Assembly (NCBI RefSeq): GCF_024679245.1
Contig: NC_090178.1
Location: 1,379,353-1,443,352 of the forward strand
Direction of reading: 5' to 3'
Origin: Pseudorasbora parva
Taxonomy: Eukaryota; Chordata; Actinopteri; Cypriniformes; Gobionidae
Length of the DNA stretch: 64,000 bases
Shown here: piece after piece, positions 1-12,963 of the stretch
How the letters are laid out: each line of letters starts with the position of its first letter
Numbering within the stretch: the first letter of the stretch is position 1
Translations under genes and position numbers: made by a program
Notes under the pieces: generated by a model
Databases searched by the model: none
What the model was told of the DNA's origin: nothing
What the model saw: the letters and a program-made list of their open reading frames with translations, nothing else

Positions 1-4
1 CAAT

Positions 5-56
5 TGCCAATGATCCACAGTTTAGCTTGCACAGACTGAAGTTGTGATCACTCTGT
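5..56 (+). repeat. Inverted repeat, left copy (partner at 4361-4412)
   Basis: This 52-base stretch reappears as its reverse complement at 4361-4412 with about one mismatch. The two copies are 4.3 kb apart. They may be ends of one large element, or two oppositely oriented copies of a repeat family; the sequence next to each copy is only loosely similar (both contain a TGTGAAG-GTTTTGAAAA-TGACC type stretch), so I cannot choose. Confidence 0.75.
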
Positions 57-93
57 GAAGAGTTTTGAAAAAGTGACCAACATTTGTTTGACA

Positions 94-371
94 AATTTGA
101 GAGTGCCAGAGACTTTGACTAAGGAGAATATTCTGAGCACACTGTGTGATGTTATTGAGATCTTTTATGAAACTTTTTAGAGGTGACAAAAGTGAGAGTT
201 CCAGAGTATCTAGCTGAAGAAAAAAGTCTGAGCACAGCATGCGATACTGTTGAGATCCCTTCTGAAACTTTAGAGGAGACACATTTGAGCAATCCAGTCT
301 CTCTAGCCAAGGAGACAAATCAGAGCATAGTATGTGATGTTGTTGAGATCTCTTATGAAACTTTAGTGGAG
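94..371 (+). repeat. Three degenerate 93-94 bp tandem repeats with coding-like spacing
   Basis: Three successive units start near 94, 188 and 281; markers such as GAGAGTGCCAGAG and GAGAGTTCCAGAG recur 94 and then 93 bases apart. Units 2 and 3 share one open frame on the plus strand (183-491), so the predicted peptide also repeats every 31 residues (EIPSETLEE versus EISYETLVE). The extra base in unit 1 breaks the frame. This could be a decayed repeat-bearing coding exon or a non-coding minisatellite with a period divisible by three. No family recognised. Confidence 0.5.
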
Positions 372-561
372 ATAAACATGAGAGAATGTCATTTTTTGTC
401 TCAGGATAAACATGTGAGAAGCAGGAGACTTAGCCTTATGTCTCAATTTGATGTTCACTTGATCTCATTTCTTTCTAGGAGAAAGATGTGAGTTGAGAAG
501 GAGATCTCAGGTTTGATTTTCCTTTCCTCTAGGTTGGCCTTTGGTTCACAAACTGGGTTTT

Positions 562-1797
562 TAGGGCCCTATAAAATCTGTTTTATTTTTTCCCAAATTC
601 CGTTTTTTCCGTTTTAATTTTTGCAGATTCCTTTTTTTCCGTTAAAATGTTTGGTAATTCAGTTTTTTTACCCTTTACTGTAATTTTGGTGAAAAAAAGA
701 GTTTGCTTTTAATGTTAATATAATACAACATAAAACAAAAAATAGGAATGACCTTAAATTTATCGAGGTAACAAACATCACATTTACTTTTTAGGACAAA
801 TATGATATTTGACATAACACTGCACTTCAAATACTTCAAATATTAATGGTTATTAGCTTTAAACTTTCCGGTAAAATAAATTATAATAGTTTATATAAGT
901 TAAAATGAAAGTGCTCCATTAGCTTTTTCTTTCAAGTAAATTTTTTTAAAAAGAACTAAAAAAAAAAAAATCATAAGAATCATATTTTACAGTACTCTTA
1001 AGTATTATTAAGTAAAACATTTAAATTTGAAAATTAACATAAAAAAAACATTGCACCATGAAATCATGTAGTGAATTGTTCTGTGTGTTTAACAATCACC
1101 ATAATGATATCCAGAGCTGTGAAAAATAAAAATACACGAAAACACAACACTGCCAGAAGTTTTTTCCCCCAACTTCAAAGGCCCCTTTAAATGATTAAAA
1201 CTAGATGCTTCATTTTAACTTTAAGGTTACTTATCATGTAAACTACCCATATAGAGCATGTTAAATGCATGTTTGGAACAGACTAACAGAGGGGAAAACG
1301 GTCGCATTTGCAGCAGATATGCATTGCTGCCTAATGTGCACATTATAAATCAAAGCACGAGATGACAGGGGTCGAGCAGAACGCTGGAAAATCTGACAGA
1401 ATGGACAATATTTGTCTGTCTGTGCAATACACGAGCGCGGCTCCCGCTCTCCATATGGAAAGCTTCTGCGCCGCCTGCGCGTGCAGTGTGAAACCGCCGT
1501 TAGCGTCGAGTTTCTTAACTTTTTCGCTGCCGAAAGCAGAGCCGTGGAGACCAACTTCGCCATACTTTCATTGTTTTGAAGGGCGAGCTGAAATGACGGG
1601 AGGGGTTGTGTCGCGGAGATTTGCTTCCCCCGGTCTGCACTTTCCTCAGACATACATTCTCCACCCACACGACACAGAATTTCATTACAAATATGTAAAA
1701 TTCCGGGGAAATCTGCGTTAACACCAGATTCCGCGTTTATATGCAGATTCCGCGATTCCGTCCGCGATTCCGTGATCACGGAAATTATAGGGCCCTA
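562..1797. mobile_element. Non-autonomous DNA transposon, 1.24 kb, TIR TAGGGCCCTAT
   Basis: Perfect 11-base terminal inverted repeats TAGGGCCCTAT (562-572) and ATAGGGCCCTA (1787-1797) bound an AT-rich body with a GC-richer part at about 1360-1700. Subterminal ATTCCG-type motifs occur at both ends. A related locus at about 4660-4735 carries the same flanks without the insertion, which supports the boundaries. Both flanks have GGTTTT next to the element, a possible target duplication. Superfamily is not certain (hAT-like or Harbinger-like). Reading frames inside (up to 172 codons) overlap on both strands and match no transposase I recognise. Confidence 0.75.
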
Positions 1798-2161
1798 GGT
1801 TTTCAAGTCTTCCCTTATTTATTATTATTAAAATGTAAATTGTGTGGGGGGTTGTGTGGATCTACTGTGTTTGTAGACCCGGTTTACAGCAGTTAGTTCA
1901 CCTACAAATGAAAATTAGCCCATGATTTACTCACCCTCAAGTCATCCCAAGTGTATATGACATTCTTTTTTCAAATGAATAAAATCTGAGTTATTTAAAT
2001 TTATATTAAAAAAGTCCTGGCTCTTCCCAGCTTTAAAATGCCAGTGCCTTGTCGGTCCATAAAAGTGCATCTAACCATCATATAACTGATCCACACAGTA
2101 ACTGATCCATAGACTAAAATACTAGCTTTCGGTTTTCAGTGCTACACGAATCACATTGAGC
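1798..2161. repeat. Interspersed repeat of the TTAGTTCAC... class, left part
   Basis: From about 1893 the sequence reads TTAGTTCACCTACAAATGAA followed by a TTTACTCACCCTCAAGTCAT stretch, the layout of an abundant fish MITE class. A second copy lies at about 62420-62560. The element is interrupted at 2162 by a TTAA-bounded insertion and resumes at 2828. Confidence 0.55.
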
Positions 2162-2827
2162 TTAAAGGACAACTCCAGTGAGAAATGACCCTAGGGGTAA
2201 TTAACAGATGGTTAGCGAGTAGATCGTTCTCTGGGATGCGGTTTCATGAAAATCGAATTTAAAGAGTTTTATCTCTAAACACAGATTAGCTTATAATGTT
2301 TGTCTATGGGGCATGGAATAAGTTAAATTAAATCGCTAGTTAATACCACTAACAAGGCTCAACATATCCTCACACACGGCAGCATAATGAGGGTCCCTAC
2401 ATGCAAACCGAAGCATTGAGAACTTGTTAGAGTACAAACGGTTTAATAAGAAGATACTTTATAAAGACAGTACATTACACGTTTACAGACTGCAGCCATC
2501 TTGGAAAACAGTCTCGACTAGTCGAGCCACGAACGTTGTGCTAAGTGAGCTGATCGATAGGAATTAAGTTTGTGAAATCTAATTACATGGACTTTTTTTT
2601 CTTTTTTTTTCTCTACTGCGTTCAGTGCTTTCTTCCGGAAACAATGGCCCATATGAGATTCCAAGTCACAGTTCATCACTTAGCACAGCGTTCGTCACTC
2701 AAATCTGTTTTTAGAGATAAAACTCTTTACACTTGATTTCCATGAAAACGCATCCCAGAGAAAGATCTACTCGGTAACCATCTATTAATTACCCCAAGGG
2801 TCATTTCTCACCGGAGTTGTCCTTTAA
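2162..2827. mobile_element. TTAA-bounded MITE with ~115-bp inverted repeats
   Basis: Starts TTAAAGGACAACTCC and ends GGAGTTGTCCTTTAA. The inverted match continues imperfectly for about 115 bases into each side (2162-2280 against 2705-2827). A TTAA target duplication is typical of Kolobok and piggyBac elements; the long arms and lack of a transposase frame make it a non-autonomous derivative. It sits inside the repeat at 1893-2935. Confidence 0.7.
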
Positions 2828-3257
2828 AGAGTAACCCTTCTTCACCCATGAATCCTTGACGTATGTGCACTGACAAACACTGAAGAGAGAAGATAGAGCT
2901 AAACAAAACTTAGCGTCAGGGGTTACTCTTTTCATAATAACACTAAAACACAATTTCTTTCAATAAAAATAATTAGTTTAGTCTATAAAGTTTAAAATAT
3001 GGACATTGTTCTTACACAAACGTGCCACTTTGCTTCAGAAGGCTCTTCATTACTCACGTGCTATATGGGTGAACACCTAAAGCACACGCCCCAAAAGCTG
3101 TATCTCTGACAGTCCACGAATGCTAAACTAAAATGCTAAAATTAATACAAAATTATTTTAAAAAAAAAATAGGAAGTATCCCAGTAAACATAGTTGCTTA
3201 TGTCATAGTAGGTTCAGTTAAGTGAACATACACTTTGAGAAAAAGTAACTTATAAAA

Positions 3258-3328
<71 letters not shown>

Positions 3329-4360
3329 TTTTTTATTTTTATTTTTTTATTTTTTTTTTTTACAGTGAGGACAATACAGTGTTATATTACAACTACTGAA
3401 AGGCTGTCCTGAAAAGCACTGTTTATTTCATGTGTATCATATCTTTTGTATTTATTTGTGCTTTCACTTGTAATGTGTTTGGGCTGGTGGTTTAGATGTG
3501 CTCTTGAAATTGGAATAGAGAATAGTGTGTGTGTTGAGTTTGCTGCTCAACCCCCCACCAGTAATTTACATTTCAATGCATGAAGACTCTCACAGGTGAG
3601 ACACAGAACCTCACTACTGTTACCTATGTCCTAGACCAAATACACTGCCAAAAATAAATTGAAATTACATGATGAAATGAAATTACAATCGCTAGGACAT
3701 ATTTCCCAATATTTAGGAGAACTGAGTGAGGAGTTTATACATTTGTTAACCAACTTTCAGCTTCACAGCAGTTAATTTTACTTTTACAAATCAACTCATT
3801 CTTCCAGAGCACTAGCAGCGCAGGTTTACATCAACACTAACATCAAGAACATTATACAATTAAAATGTCTTTACAAAACTAGAATGACACTCTCTGCTGC
3901 TTATAATTCACTGCATACTTACAGTACAGTACAACATTATTCCTAAGTTTCCTCTTTTGAATGGATGGTAATGGTCTAACACTGGTGTTGGTGTTCAGTT
4001 TCATCAAAGTTGCTTTGATAGTGTTTGATTTTTTTTAGCAGTATAAATTGCAATACAATATTACTGTATAGATGTTTTAAATTGCTGTCTCATTCAGTTT
4101 TGTATTATGTTATTGTTTTGTCCATAAGTTTAACACTTTTGAAAACAGCATGTAAGGATGTGCGAATTGGCCTGTAGAACAAAGATTTGATTGTGTTTGT
4201 GTCAAAGTGAGAAAAGATTTCAGGTAAATTGAAAGATGTTGCCATTGAATGCATTTTTTGCTAAAGCAATGTTGATCCACAGTTAAGCTGTGATATAAAA
4301 TGTTCTTTTACAAAACATTTCTCAATAATAAACACACTTTTTCAACTTTTTCAACTCTTC
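2828..4360. other. AT-rich intergenic stretch, no gene seen
   Basis: The first ~110 bases look like the right part of the repeat interrupted at 2162. The rest is AT-rich with a TA microsatellite and no frame, splice-bounded exon or RNA gene that I can support. Confidence 0.5.
3258..3322. repeat. (TA)n microsatellite
   Basis: About 32 uninterrupted TA units, followed by a T-rich tract to 3361. Confidence 0.95.
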
Positions 4361-4412
4361 ACACAGTGATCACAACTTCAGTCTGTGCAAGCTAAACTGT
4401 GGATCATTGGCA
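4361..4412 (-). repeat. Inverted repeat, right copy (partner at 5-56)
   Basis: Reverse complement of 5-56. Downstream, about 4655-4735 is a direct relative of the flanks of the transposon at 562-1797 and represents the unoccupied site. Confidence 0.75.
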
Positions 4413-4742
4413 CTTGATTTGAGACATGAATTAAGTGTTTTGTTAGTTTTTGTGGATTTTGAATGTGAAATAACTGATGTGAAGCAGAAAGTTGGTTTGG
4501 AGAACTGTGTGAAGGATTTTGAAAATGACCAAAGTATTGAGAAATGTGGCCTAGCGATTGTAAAAAATGTAATTTAGTTTAATTTGGCAGGGCAAATCCC
4601 AGCATCTTCTCTAGTTTATTTGAGAAGGGTTCTGCCACATTGGTAGTTTGAACTCTATTGGCCTGTGGTTCACAAACTGGTTTTTCAAGTCTTCCCTTAT
4701 TGAAATGTAAATTGTGAGTGGGGGGTTGTGGGGGTTGAGGAG

Positions 4743-7228
4743 AGAAACACACAGGCGTCGTGATTTACTATCTAACAGGGGACCTGAGTCAGTGTGTGTG
4801 TGTAACGTAATCACTATTCAATAATGACCTGCAATTAATACATTAGAGAGCTATTTCTGCTTGATTTAACCCTTTAAGCTCAGGTATTGCTGTAAAAACT
4901 CTAAATCTTTACAGTGTGTTTGTGATGATAAGAAATGTCACAGCAACACACAGGCGTCGTGATTTACTATCTAACAGGGGACCTGAGTCAGTGTGTGTGT
5001 AACGTAATCACTATTCAATAATGACCTGCAATTAATACATTAGAGAGCTATTTCTGCTTGATTTAACCCTTTAAACTCAGTTATTGCTGTAAAAACTCTA
5101 AATCTTTGCAGAGTGTTTGTGATGATAAGAAATGTCACAGCAAACACAGAGGCGTCGTGATTTACTATCTAACAGGGGACCTGAGTCAGTGTGTGTGTGT
5201 GTGTAACATAATCACTATTTAATAATGACCTGCAATTAATACATTAGAGAGCTATTTCTGCTTGATTTAACCCTTTAAACTCAGGTATTGCTGTAAAAAC
5301 TCTAAATCTTTACAGTGTGTTTGTGATGATAAGAAATGTCACAGCAAACACACAGGCGTCGTGATTTACTATCTAACAGGGGACCTGAGTCAGTGTGTGT
5401 GTACCGTAGTCACTATTCAATAATGACCTGCAATTAATACATTAGAGAGCTATTTCTGCTTGATTTAACCCTTTAAACTCAGGTATTGCTGTAAAAACTC
5501 TAAATCTTTGCAGTGTGTTTGTGATGATAAGAAATGACACAGCAAACACACAGGCGTCGTGATTTACTATCTAACAGGGGACCTGAGTCAATGTGTGTGT
5601 GTAACGTAATCACTATTCAATAATGGCCTGCAATTAATACATTAGAGAGCTATTTCTGCTTGATTTAACCCTTTAAACTCAGGTATTGCTGTAAAAACTC
5701 TAAATCTTTGCAGTGTGTTTGTGATTATAAGAAATGTCACAGCAAACACACAGGCGTCGTGATTTACTATCTAACAGGGGACCTGAGTGAGTGTGTGTGT
5801 AACAATCACTATTCAATAATGACCGGCAATTAATACATTAGAGAGCTATTTCTGCTTGATTTAACCCTTTAAACTCAGGTATAGCTGTAAAAACTCTAAA
5901 TCTTTGCAGTGTGTTTGTGATGATAAGAAATGTCACAGCAAACACACAGGCGTCGTGATTTACTATCTAACAGGGGACCTGAGTCAGTGTGTGTGCAACG
6001 TAATCACTATTCAATAATGACGTGCAATTAATACATTAGAGAGCTATTTCTGCTTGATTTAACCCTTTAAACTCAGGTATTGCTGTAAAAACTCTAAATC
6101 TTTGCAGTGTGTTTATGATGATAAGAAATGTCACAGCAAACACACAGGCGTCGTGATTTACTGTCTAACAGGGGACCTGAGTGAGTGTGTGTGTGTAACG
6201 TAATCACTATTCAATAATGACCTGCAATTAATACATTAGAGAGCTATTTCTGCTTGATTTAACCCTTTAAACTCAGATATTGCTGTAAAAACTCTAAATC
6301 TTTGCAGTGTGTTTGTGATGATAAGAAATGTCACAGCAAACACACAGGCGTCGTGATTTACTATCTAACAGGGGACCTGAGTGAGTGTGTGTGTGTAACG
6401 TAATCACTATTCAATAATGACCTGTAATTAATACATTAGAGAGCTATTTCTGCTTGATTTAACCCTTTAAACTCAGGTATTGCTGTAAAAACTCTAAATC
6501 TTTGCAGTGTGTTTATGATGATAAGAAATGTCACAGCAAACACACAGGCGTCGTGATTTACTATCTAACAGGGGACCTGAGTGAGTGTGTGTGTGTAACG
6601 TAATCACTATTCAATAATGACCTGCAATTAATACATTAGAGAGCTATTTCTGCTTGATTTAACCCTTTAAACTCAGGTATTGCTGTAAAAACTCTAAATC
6701 TTTGCAGTGTGTTTGTGATGATAAGAAATGTCACAGCAAACACACAGGCGTCGTGATTTACTATCTAACAGGGGACCTGAGTGAGTGTGTGTGTGTAACG
6801 TAATCACTATTCAATAATGACCTGCAATTAATACATTAGAGAGCTATTTCTGCTTGATTTAACCCTTTAAACTCAGGTATTGCTGTAAAAACTCTAAATC
6901 TTTGCAGTGTGTTTGTGATGATAAGAAATGTCACAGCAAACACACAGGCGTCGTGATTTACTATCTAACAGGGGACCTGAGTCAGTGTGTGTGTAACATA
7001 ATCACTATTCAATAATGACCTGCAATTAATACATTAGAGAGCTATTTCTGCTTGATTTAACCCTTTAAACTCAGTTATTGCTGTAAAAACTCTAAATCTT
7101 TACAGTGTGTTTGTGATGATAAGAAATTGTCACAGCAAACACACAGGCGTCGTGATTTACTATCTAACAGGGGACCTGAGTCAGTGTGTGTGTAACGTAA
7201 TCACTATTCAATAATGACCTGTAATATT
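4743..7228 (+). repeat. 199-bp tandem satellite, about 12.5 copies
   Basis: The marker AGGCGTCGTGATTTACTATC recurs at about 4753, 4952, 5150, 5354, 5552, 5752, 5948, 6146, 6346, 6546, 6746, 6946 and 7145, so the period is 196-204 bases. Most length differences come from a short TG run inside each unit. Unit identity is high; the last copy breaks off near 7228. No open frame is kept across units. The unit's TAACAGGGGACCT motif has inverted relatives at 7850-7940. Confidence 0.95.
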
Positions 7229-8100
7229 CAATAATGTCAATGCATTGGTGTACCTGACAATAATCTTAAATGAGAGATGTGGACTGATCATATACTGTAA
7301 TTATGAAGACACAACAGAGAATGAATTTCTTAAAGAAATGACTTTTCTGTAATGTAGTAGGTATTATGTCTAAGGTATATTGTGTTTGTGTGTGTGTGTG
7401 TGTGTGCCTATTGTGATACCAGATGCCTGTGTAAACAAGTTAACTTATTTTAATGTGTTGACTAACATACTAAAGCACAAGAAGACTTGTGGACTAACTA
7501 AGTGTAGTGTGTTACTTGATGTTACATCTTGTAACTTTATTGCGACTGTGTAATAAATATATTTAAAAATAAATTAAAGTATTAAAGTATATTTTAGGTT
7601 ACAAATAAATACTTCTCAGTACATTCAAAAGAACACAGTTATTATAAAAAGACATATTATTACTTGACACATTATATAGTCTGTACGAAGCTTAACTGCA
7701 TTTATGTTATTTATTTGTAAAGACATGTAATGGTGGAGATGGCATATATATATGCCAAATGCATATATATATATATATATATATAAAATGAAGACAGACT
7801 TGACTGCCAGCTCACTTCACATTCACACACAGCTCCACTGCAGACTAATGGAGGTCCCCTGTTGGATAGGTAGACATCGGTCACACACAAACACACACAG
7901 CTCCATTAGAGTCTATGGAGGTCCCCTGTTGGATAGGTAGACATCGCTCAGGTCCCCTCTTGGCATATTTTTTAAAAAATAAAAAAATGCTTATTTGAAG
8001 TTATATTATGAATAAGGACCTTAAAAGAAAATTTTGTATGTGATTTTTGTTTCTTCAAAATGACTAGAAACACAGGTCCCCTCTTGGATAGTGTAGAGTG
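7229..8100. other. AT-rich stretch with inverted satellite-related motifs
   Basis: No gene seen. There is a small TG tract (7388-7406), a short TA tract (7765-7785), and at 7838-7945 a direct ~77-bp duplication carrying GGAGGTCCCCTGTTGGATAG twice. That motif is the approximate reverse complement of CTATCTAACAGGGGACCT in the 199-bp satellite. More divergent copies (GTCCCCTCTTGGATAG) lie at about 8074 and 8102. Confidence 0.55.
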
Positions 8101-8123
8101 ATAGTCCCCTCTTGGTAATATAG

Positions 8124-8124
<1 letters not shown>

Positions 8125-8171
<47 letters not shown>

Positions 8172-8186
8172 TGGGTAGGTTTAGGG

Positions 8187-8265
<79 letters not shown>

Positions 8266-8415
8266 TGGGTAGGTTTAGGGGCAGTGTAAGGGGATAGAAA
8301 ATACGGTTTGTACAGTATAAAAACCATTATGCCTATGGAATGTCCCCACAAAGATAGTGAACCAGACGTGTGTGTGTGCCTACCCCCCCAATAGGGACTG
8401 TCCCCCCTAAAAACC
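8125..8415 (+). repeat. TG microsatellites plus dispersed ATGGGTAGGTTTAGGGG repeat
   Basis: Two TG tracts (8129-8170 and 8191-8264) separate two copies of TGATGGGTAGGTTTAGGGGC (8169 and 8263). The second copy continues into a stretch with CAGTATAAAAACCATTATGC and ends near the GTCCCCCC at 8400. From general knowledge this resembles a frequent cyprinid repeat; I cannot name the family. Confidence 0.6.
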
Positions 8416-8778
8416 ATGCTGAATTGTAAATAATATAGTGATATATACTTTTAAATAAATGTGTAAGTAGTAAAACAAGACAAACGCAAACGGTAAAAAA
8501 GTGTTTTAGGTTTAGAAACATTTTGCGTCCCCCCCTTGCCCCACAGTGGATTGATCCTTCGCGCACCTCAACTATCCATACACCGTAAAAACTACCGCAC
8601 TAGTTTGGGACTAGAACAAAACTCTTCAGACAGCAGTTGTGAAACACTAGTAATTAGCTGTCAAGGCTATTTTATTCACTTTAAACATCAGATGAAGTGA
8701 TTCTTTTCTCTTTAATACAGACTAGGCTTGCTGCGATAGTCTGTGCTACTGGTATACGAGCGAAACACCAGTTACAAC

Positions 8779-8920
8779 CAGGGGCGTGGGACTGGGGGGA
8801 TAAAGGGTACTGAGTAACCAGGGCCCGAGGCAGGGAAGTCCTTTTTTCTATACATACATGGTACGGGGGCCCAGCAAGATGGTTTGTACCCAGGGCCCAA
8901 AATTTGGTGCTACGCCCCTG
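8779..8920. mobile_element. 142-bp hAT-type MITE with perfect 8-bp target duplication
   Basis: Begins CAGGGGCGT and ends ACGCCCCTG, perfect 9-base inverted repeats. Flanks are identical 8-base duplications GTTACAAC at 8771-8778 and 8921-8928. The 8-bp duplication and CA...TG ends are diagnostic of the hAT superfamily. The body is GC-rich and non-coding. Confidence 0.9.
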
Positions 8921-8928
8921 GTTACAAC

Positions 8929-9580
8929 ACTTGCCCACAGCGGCTCCACCCCACTGTCGTTTCATTTTTTAGAATAATAAAATAATTGAGTTAATTTAGA
9001 GAACAGACAGAGAGTCGCAGCCACAAATACAGCAGGTCAGATTTCATTCATCATGAGAGCAAACCATAGACTCACTTGACAGACAAAAAGATTGCAGAAG
9101 ATTTTGTTTCCAAGCGAAATGTACCAGCACCTTTTGTGTCGTCGTACTGTTTTCTTGCTGTGTCTTTTATTAAGAGAACAGGCTAATGTACTCAAAATTG
9201 GCGCTAATTGTAAACTGAAAGTATGCGCACGGCCGCTCTATCAGATCTGTGTTGGGTTTTGCTCATTATTTTAATGTGTGGCAGATCAGAGGACTTATAA
9301 AATACTATTTAATAATTATAATACGACTGCATGGTGAACCTTACTCATATTTCAACAACTATCGCTTTGTGTTGTTGGGTAGATAAAATGACAGAAAAGA
9401 AAAACGGACATTAGATAATTTTTCAGTGCGCCAAATAAGTACAAATGTTGTTGTTTTTTGTGGTACACATATCCTGAAGTACATTTTGGCTGTATTATTT
9501 GTGTCCCCTTAAAAAATTCCTCTTGGGAAATGTTATGTTTATTGTCCCCCCCCAACTGTTAGATGAAATGTACGCCCCTG
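8929..9580. other. Non-coding stretch ending in a lone hAT-like terminus
   Basis: No gene supported. The end of the stretch (TACGCCCCTG at 9571-9580) matches the right end of the hAT MITE at 8779-8920, preceded by a C-run as in larger hAT relatives. No matching left end was found, so this may be a truncated hAT element abutting the Tc1 remnant. Confidence 0.4.
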
Positions 9581-10815
9581 GCTGTGGTATCTGGCACCAA
9601 TATGTTAGCAGCAGATCCTTGAAGTCCTGTAAATTGTGAGGCAGGGGCTTCCACGGATCGGACTTTTGAGGGAATCTGGAGGCCGAGTCGACGCCTCAAA
9701 CTGGTCGTTGTGCTCCTCAAACCATTCCTGAAGCATTTGTGCTTTGTGTCAGGAGCATTATCCTGCTGGAAGAGCCACAGCCACCAGAATACCGTTTCCA
9801 TCAAAGGCTGAACATGGTCTCAGCAATGCTTAGGTAGGTGGAGCGTGTCAAAGTAACATCCACATGGATGGAGGACCCAAGGTTTCCCAGCAGAACATTG
9901 GCCAAAGCATCACACTGCCTCCGCCGGCTCGCCTTCTTCCCATAGTGCATCCTGGGGCCATGTGTTCCTCAGATTTCAGATTCAGATTTATACTTTATTG
10001 TCCTCAGGAGAGGAAATATGCTTCCACAGACTGTACCAGTGCAACATTCAGCACACATAACATACACATACTTCTCATAATACACAAATTATTGGTCACG
10101 TAAATATAAGCATACACAGACGGTATCAGCAGCAAACCTATGAGATATGAGACTTAATCACTATGTAGATTCAGTGCTCTTATTGCTGAAAGTACAAAAC
10201 TTTTCCCTAGGCGTGATTTTTTATGGGGTAGCTGTCTGTATCTCCTGCCTGAGGGAAGAAGGATGAAACATGAATTGAGGGGGTGACTAGGGTTTCGCAT
10301 AATAGTTTTTGCTCTGCGAATGATAGCAGTGTTAATCAGACCTGTCAAATTGGGAGTTGGCAGACCGATTATTTTTGAACAGGTGTTGGTGATTTTAATT
10401 AGCTTATTTCTATTAGTTCAAGAGAGCATGTTAAAATAGCAAGCAGCACAGTACAAAAGAACAGATTCGATGATACTTCGGTAAAGGTATCCCCAGGTAA
10501 GCCACACACACACACACACACCCGGCCATCCACGTGATGTAGAAGAACACGTGATTCCTCAGACCAGGCCACCTTCTTCCATCGCTCCATGGTCCAGTTC
10601 TGATGCTCACGTGCCACTGTTGGTGCTTTCGGCGGGGTCAGAGGTCACCCTGACTGGTCCATACGCCTCAAACTGAGCTGCTCTGTGTATTCTGACAGCT
10701 TTCTATCAGAACCAGCATTAACTTCTGGAGCAGTTTGAGCTCCAGTAGCTCGTCTGTTTGATCGGACCCCACGGGCCAGCCTTCGCTCCCCACGGTCATC
10801 AATGAGCCGATCAAA
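9581..10815 (-). pseudogene. Tc1/mariner transposase remnant, split by a LINE fragment
   Basis: Read on the minus strand, 10815-10498 encodes the linker region ([18 protein letters not shown], then NWTMERWKKVAWSEESRV) and 9969-9581 encodes the catalytic-domain end (LFQQDNAPDTKHKC, then pieces in other frames). This is the order of a Tc1-type DDE transposase, but it has frameshifts and no N-terminal helix-turn-helix. A LINE fragment occupies 9970-10497 and interrupts it. The family inserts at TA and moves by cut and paste; this copy is dead. Related pieces lie at 15015-15292 (C-terminal part) and 58055-58480 (N-terminal part). Confidence 0.85.
9970..10497 (-). mobile_element. L2/Rex1-type LINE 3' fragment nested in the Tc1 remnant
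   Basis: The minus strand encodes SHPLNSCFILLPSGRRYRQL and KSFVLSAIRALNLHSD, a signature of the C-terminal end of fish Rex1/L2-like reverse-transcriptase proteins. Upstream in the same direction are pieces such as NTCSKIIGLPTPNLTGLI. The plus-strand left edge ATACTTTATTGTCC corresponds to the LINE 3' end. It is 5'-truncated, as is normal for LINEs. Tc1 sequence continues on both sides, so the LINE came later. Confidence 0.8.
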
Positions 10816-10936
10816 GACGATCGAAACAGTCTAGCTGACAGCCTGCCATGAACGTGAGATATATAACCAATCAGAGGAGACCCTTCTAGCCAATCATAGA
10901 CGAAAAAGGCGGTACCTCCCCCTACCATCCTGGTCA
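10816..10936. other. Short segment between the Tc1 remnant and a MITE
   Basis: Contains paired CCAATCA-type motifs; no feature can be assigned. Confidence 0.3.
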
Positions 10937-11303
10937 TGACAAATCCTGTCCCCCTGTGAAATCGTGTCCGCTTAGGACCAAACGTGGAAGCTGTTTTAAA
11001 TGCTTAGGGTAAGTCTAACCATGGTGTATAAACTAAGCTAATTGGGTAGCTGTATGCTATACGCTAACTAAAAAAAAAACGCATAAAGAACAAGATATTT
11101 TTGATTTCATAACTTATAGCTTCAGTTATATACTAGTATGTAAAACATATGATTTGCAAGATATTTAAGACTATTTTAACACATTTTAAATGACAAAAAT
11201 CAAAACGTGATTTTATATGAATACTAAAGTTCTTTCAGCCAATAGAATCGCTATAGGGTCCTAAGCGGACACAGCTGATTTCACAGGGGGACAGGATTTG
11301 TCA
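10937..11303. mobile_element. 367-bp MITE with ~43-bp terminal inverted repeats
   Basis: The left end TGACAAATCCTGTCCCCCTG pairs with the right end at 11284-11303; after a 3-base indel the arms continue through GTGTCCGCTTAGGACC (10963-10978) and GGTCCTAAGCGGACAC (11257-11272). The interior is AT-rich with no frame. Target duplication is unclear (possibly TCA). Superfamily not assigned. Confidence 0.75.

Positions 11304-12963
<1,660 letters not shown>

Noticed and set aside
1261..1779. 172-codon minus-strand frame inside the TAGGGCCCTAT element
   Set aside because: Overlaps another open frame on the plus strand, has no family signature and ends in the element's terminal repeats.
4743..7228. 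Possible CRISPR-like array (regular repeats)
   Set aside because: The units are about 199 bp with no short repeat/unique spacer pattern, and the genome is eukaryotic; it is a satellite.
9571..9580. Pairing of the lone ACGCCCCTG end with the MITE at 8779 as one larger hAT element
   Set aside because: The MITE already has its own two ends and its own 8-bp duplication, so the second right end must belong to something else.
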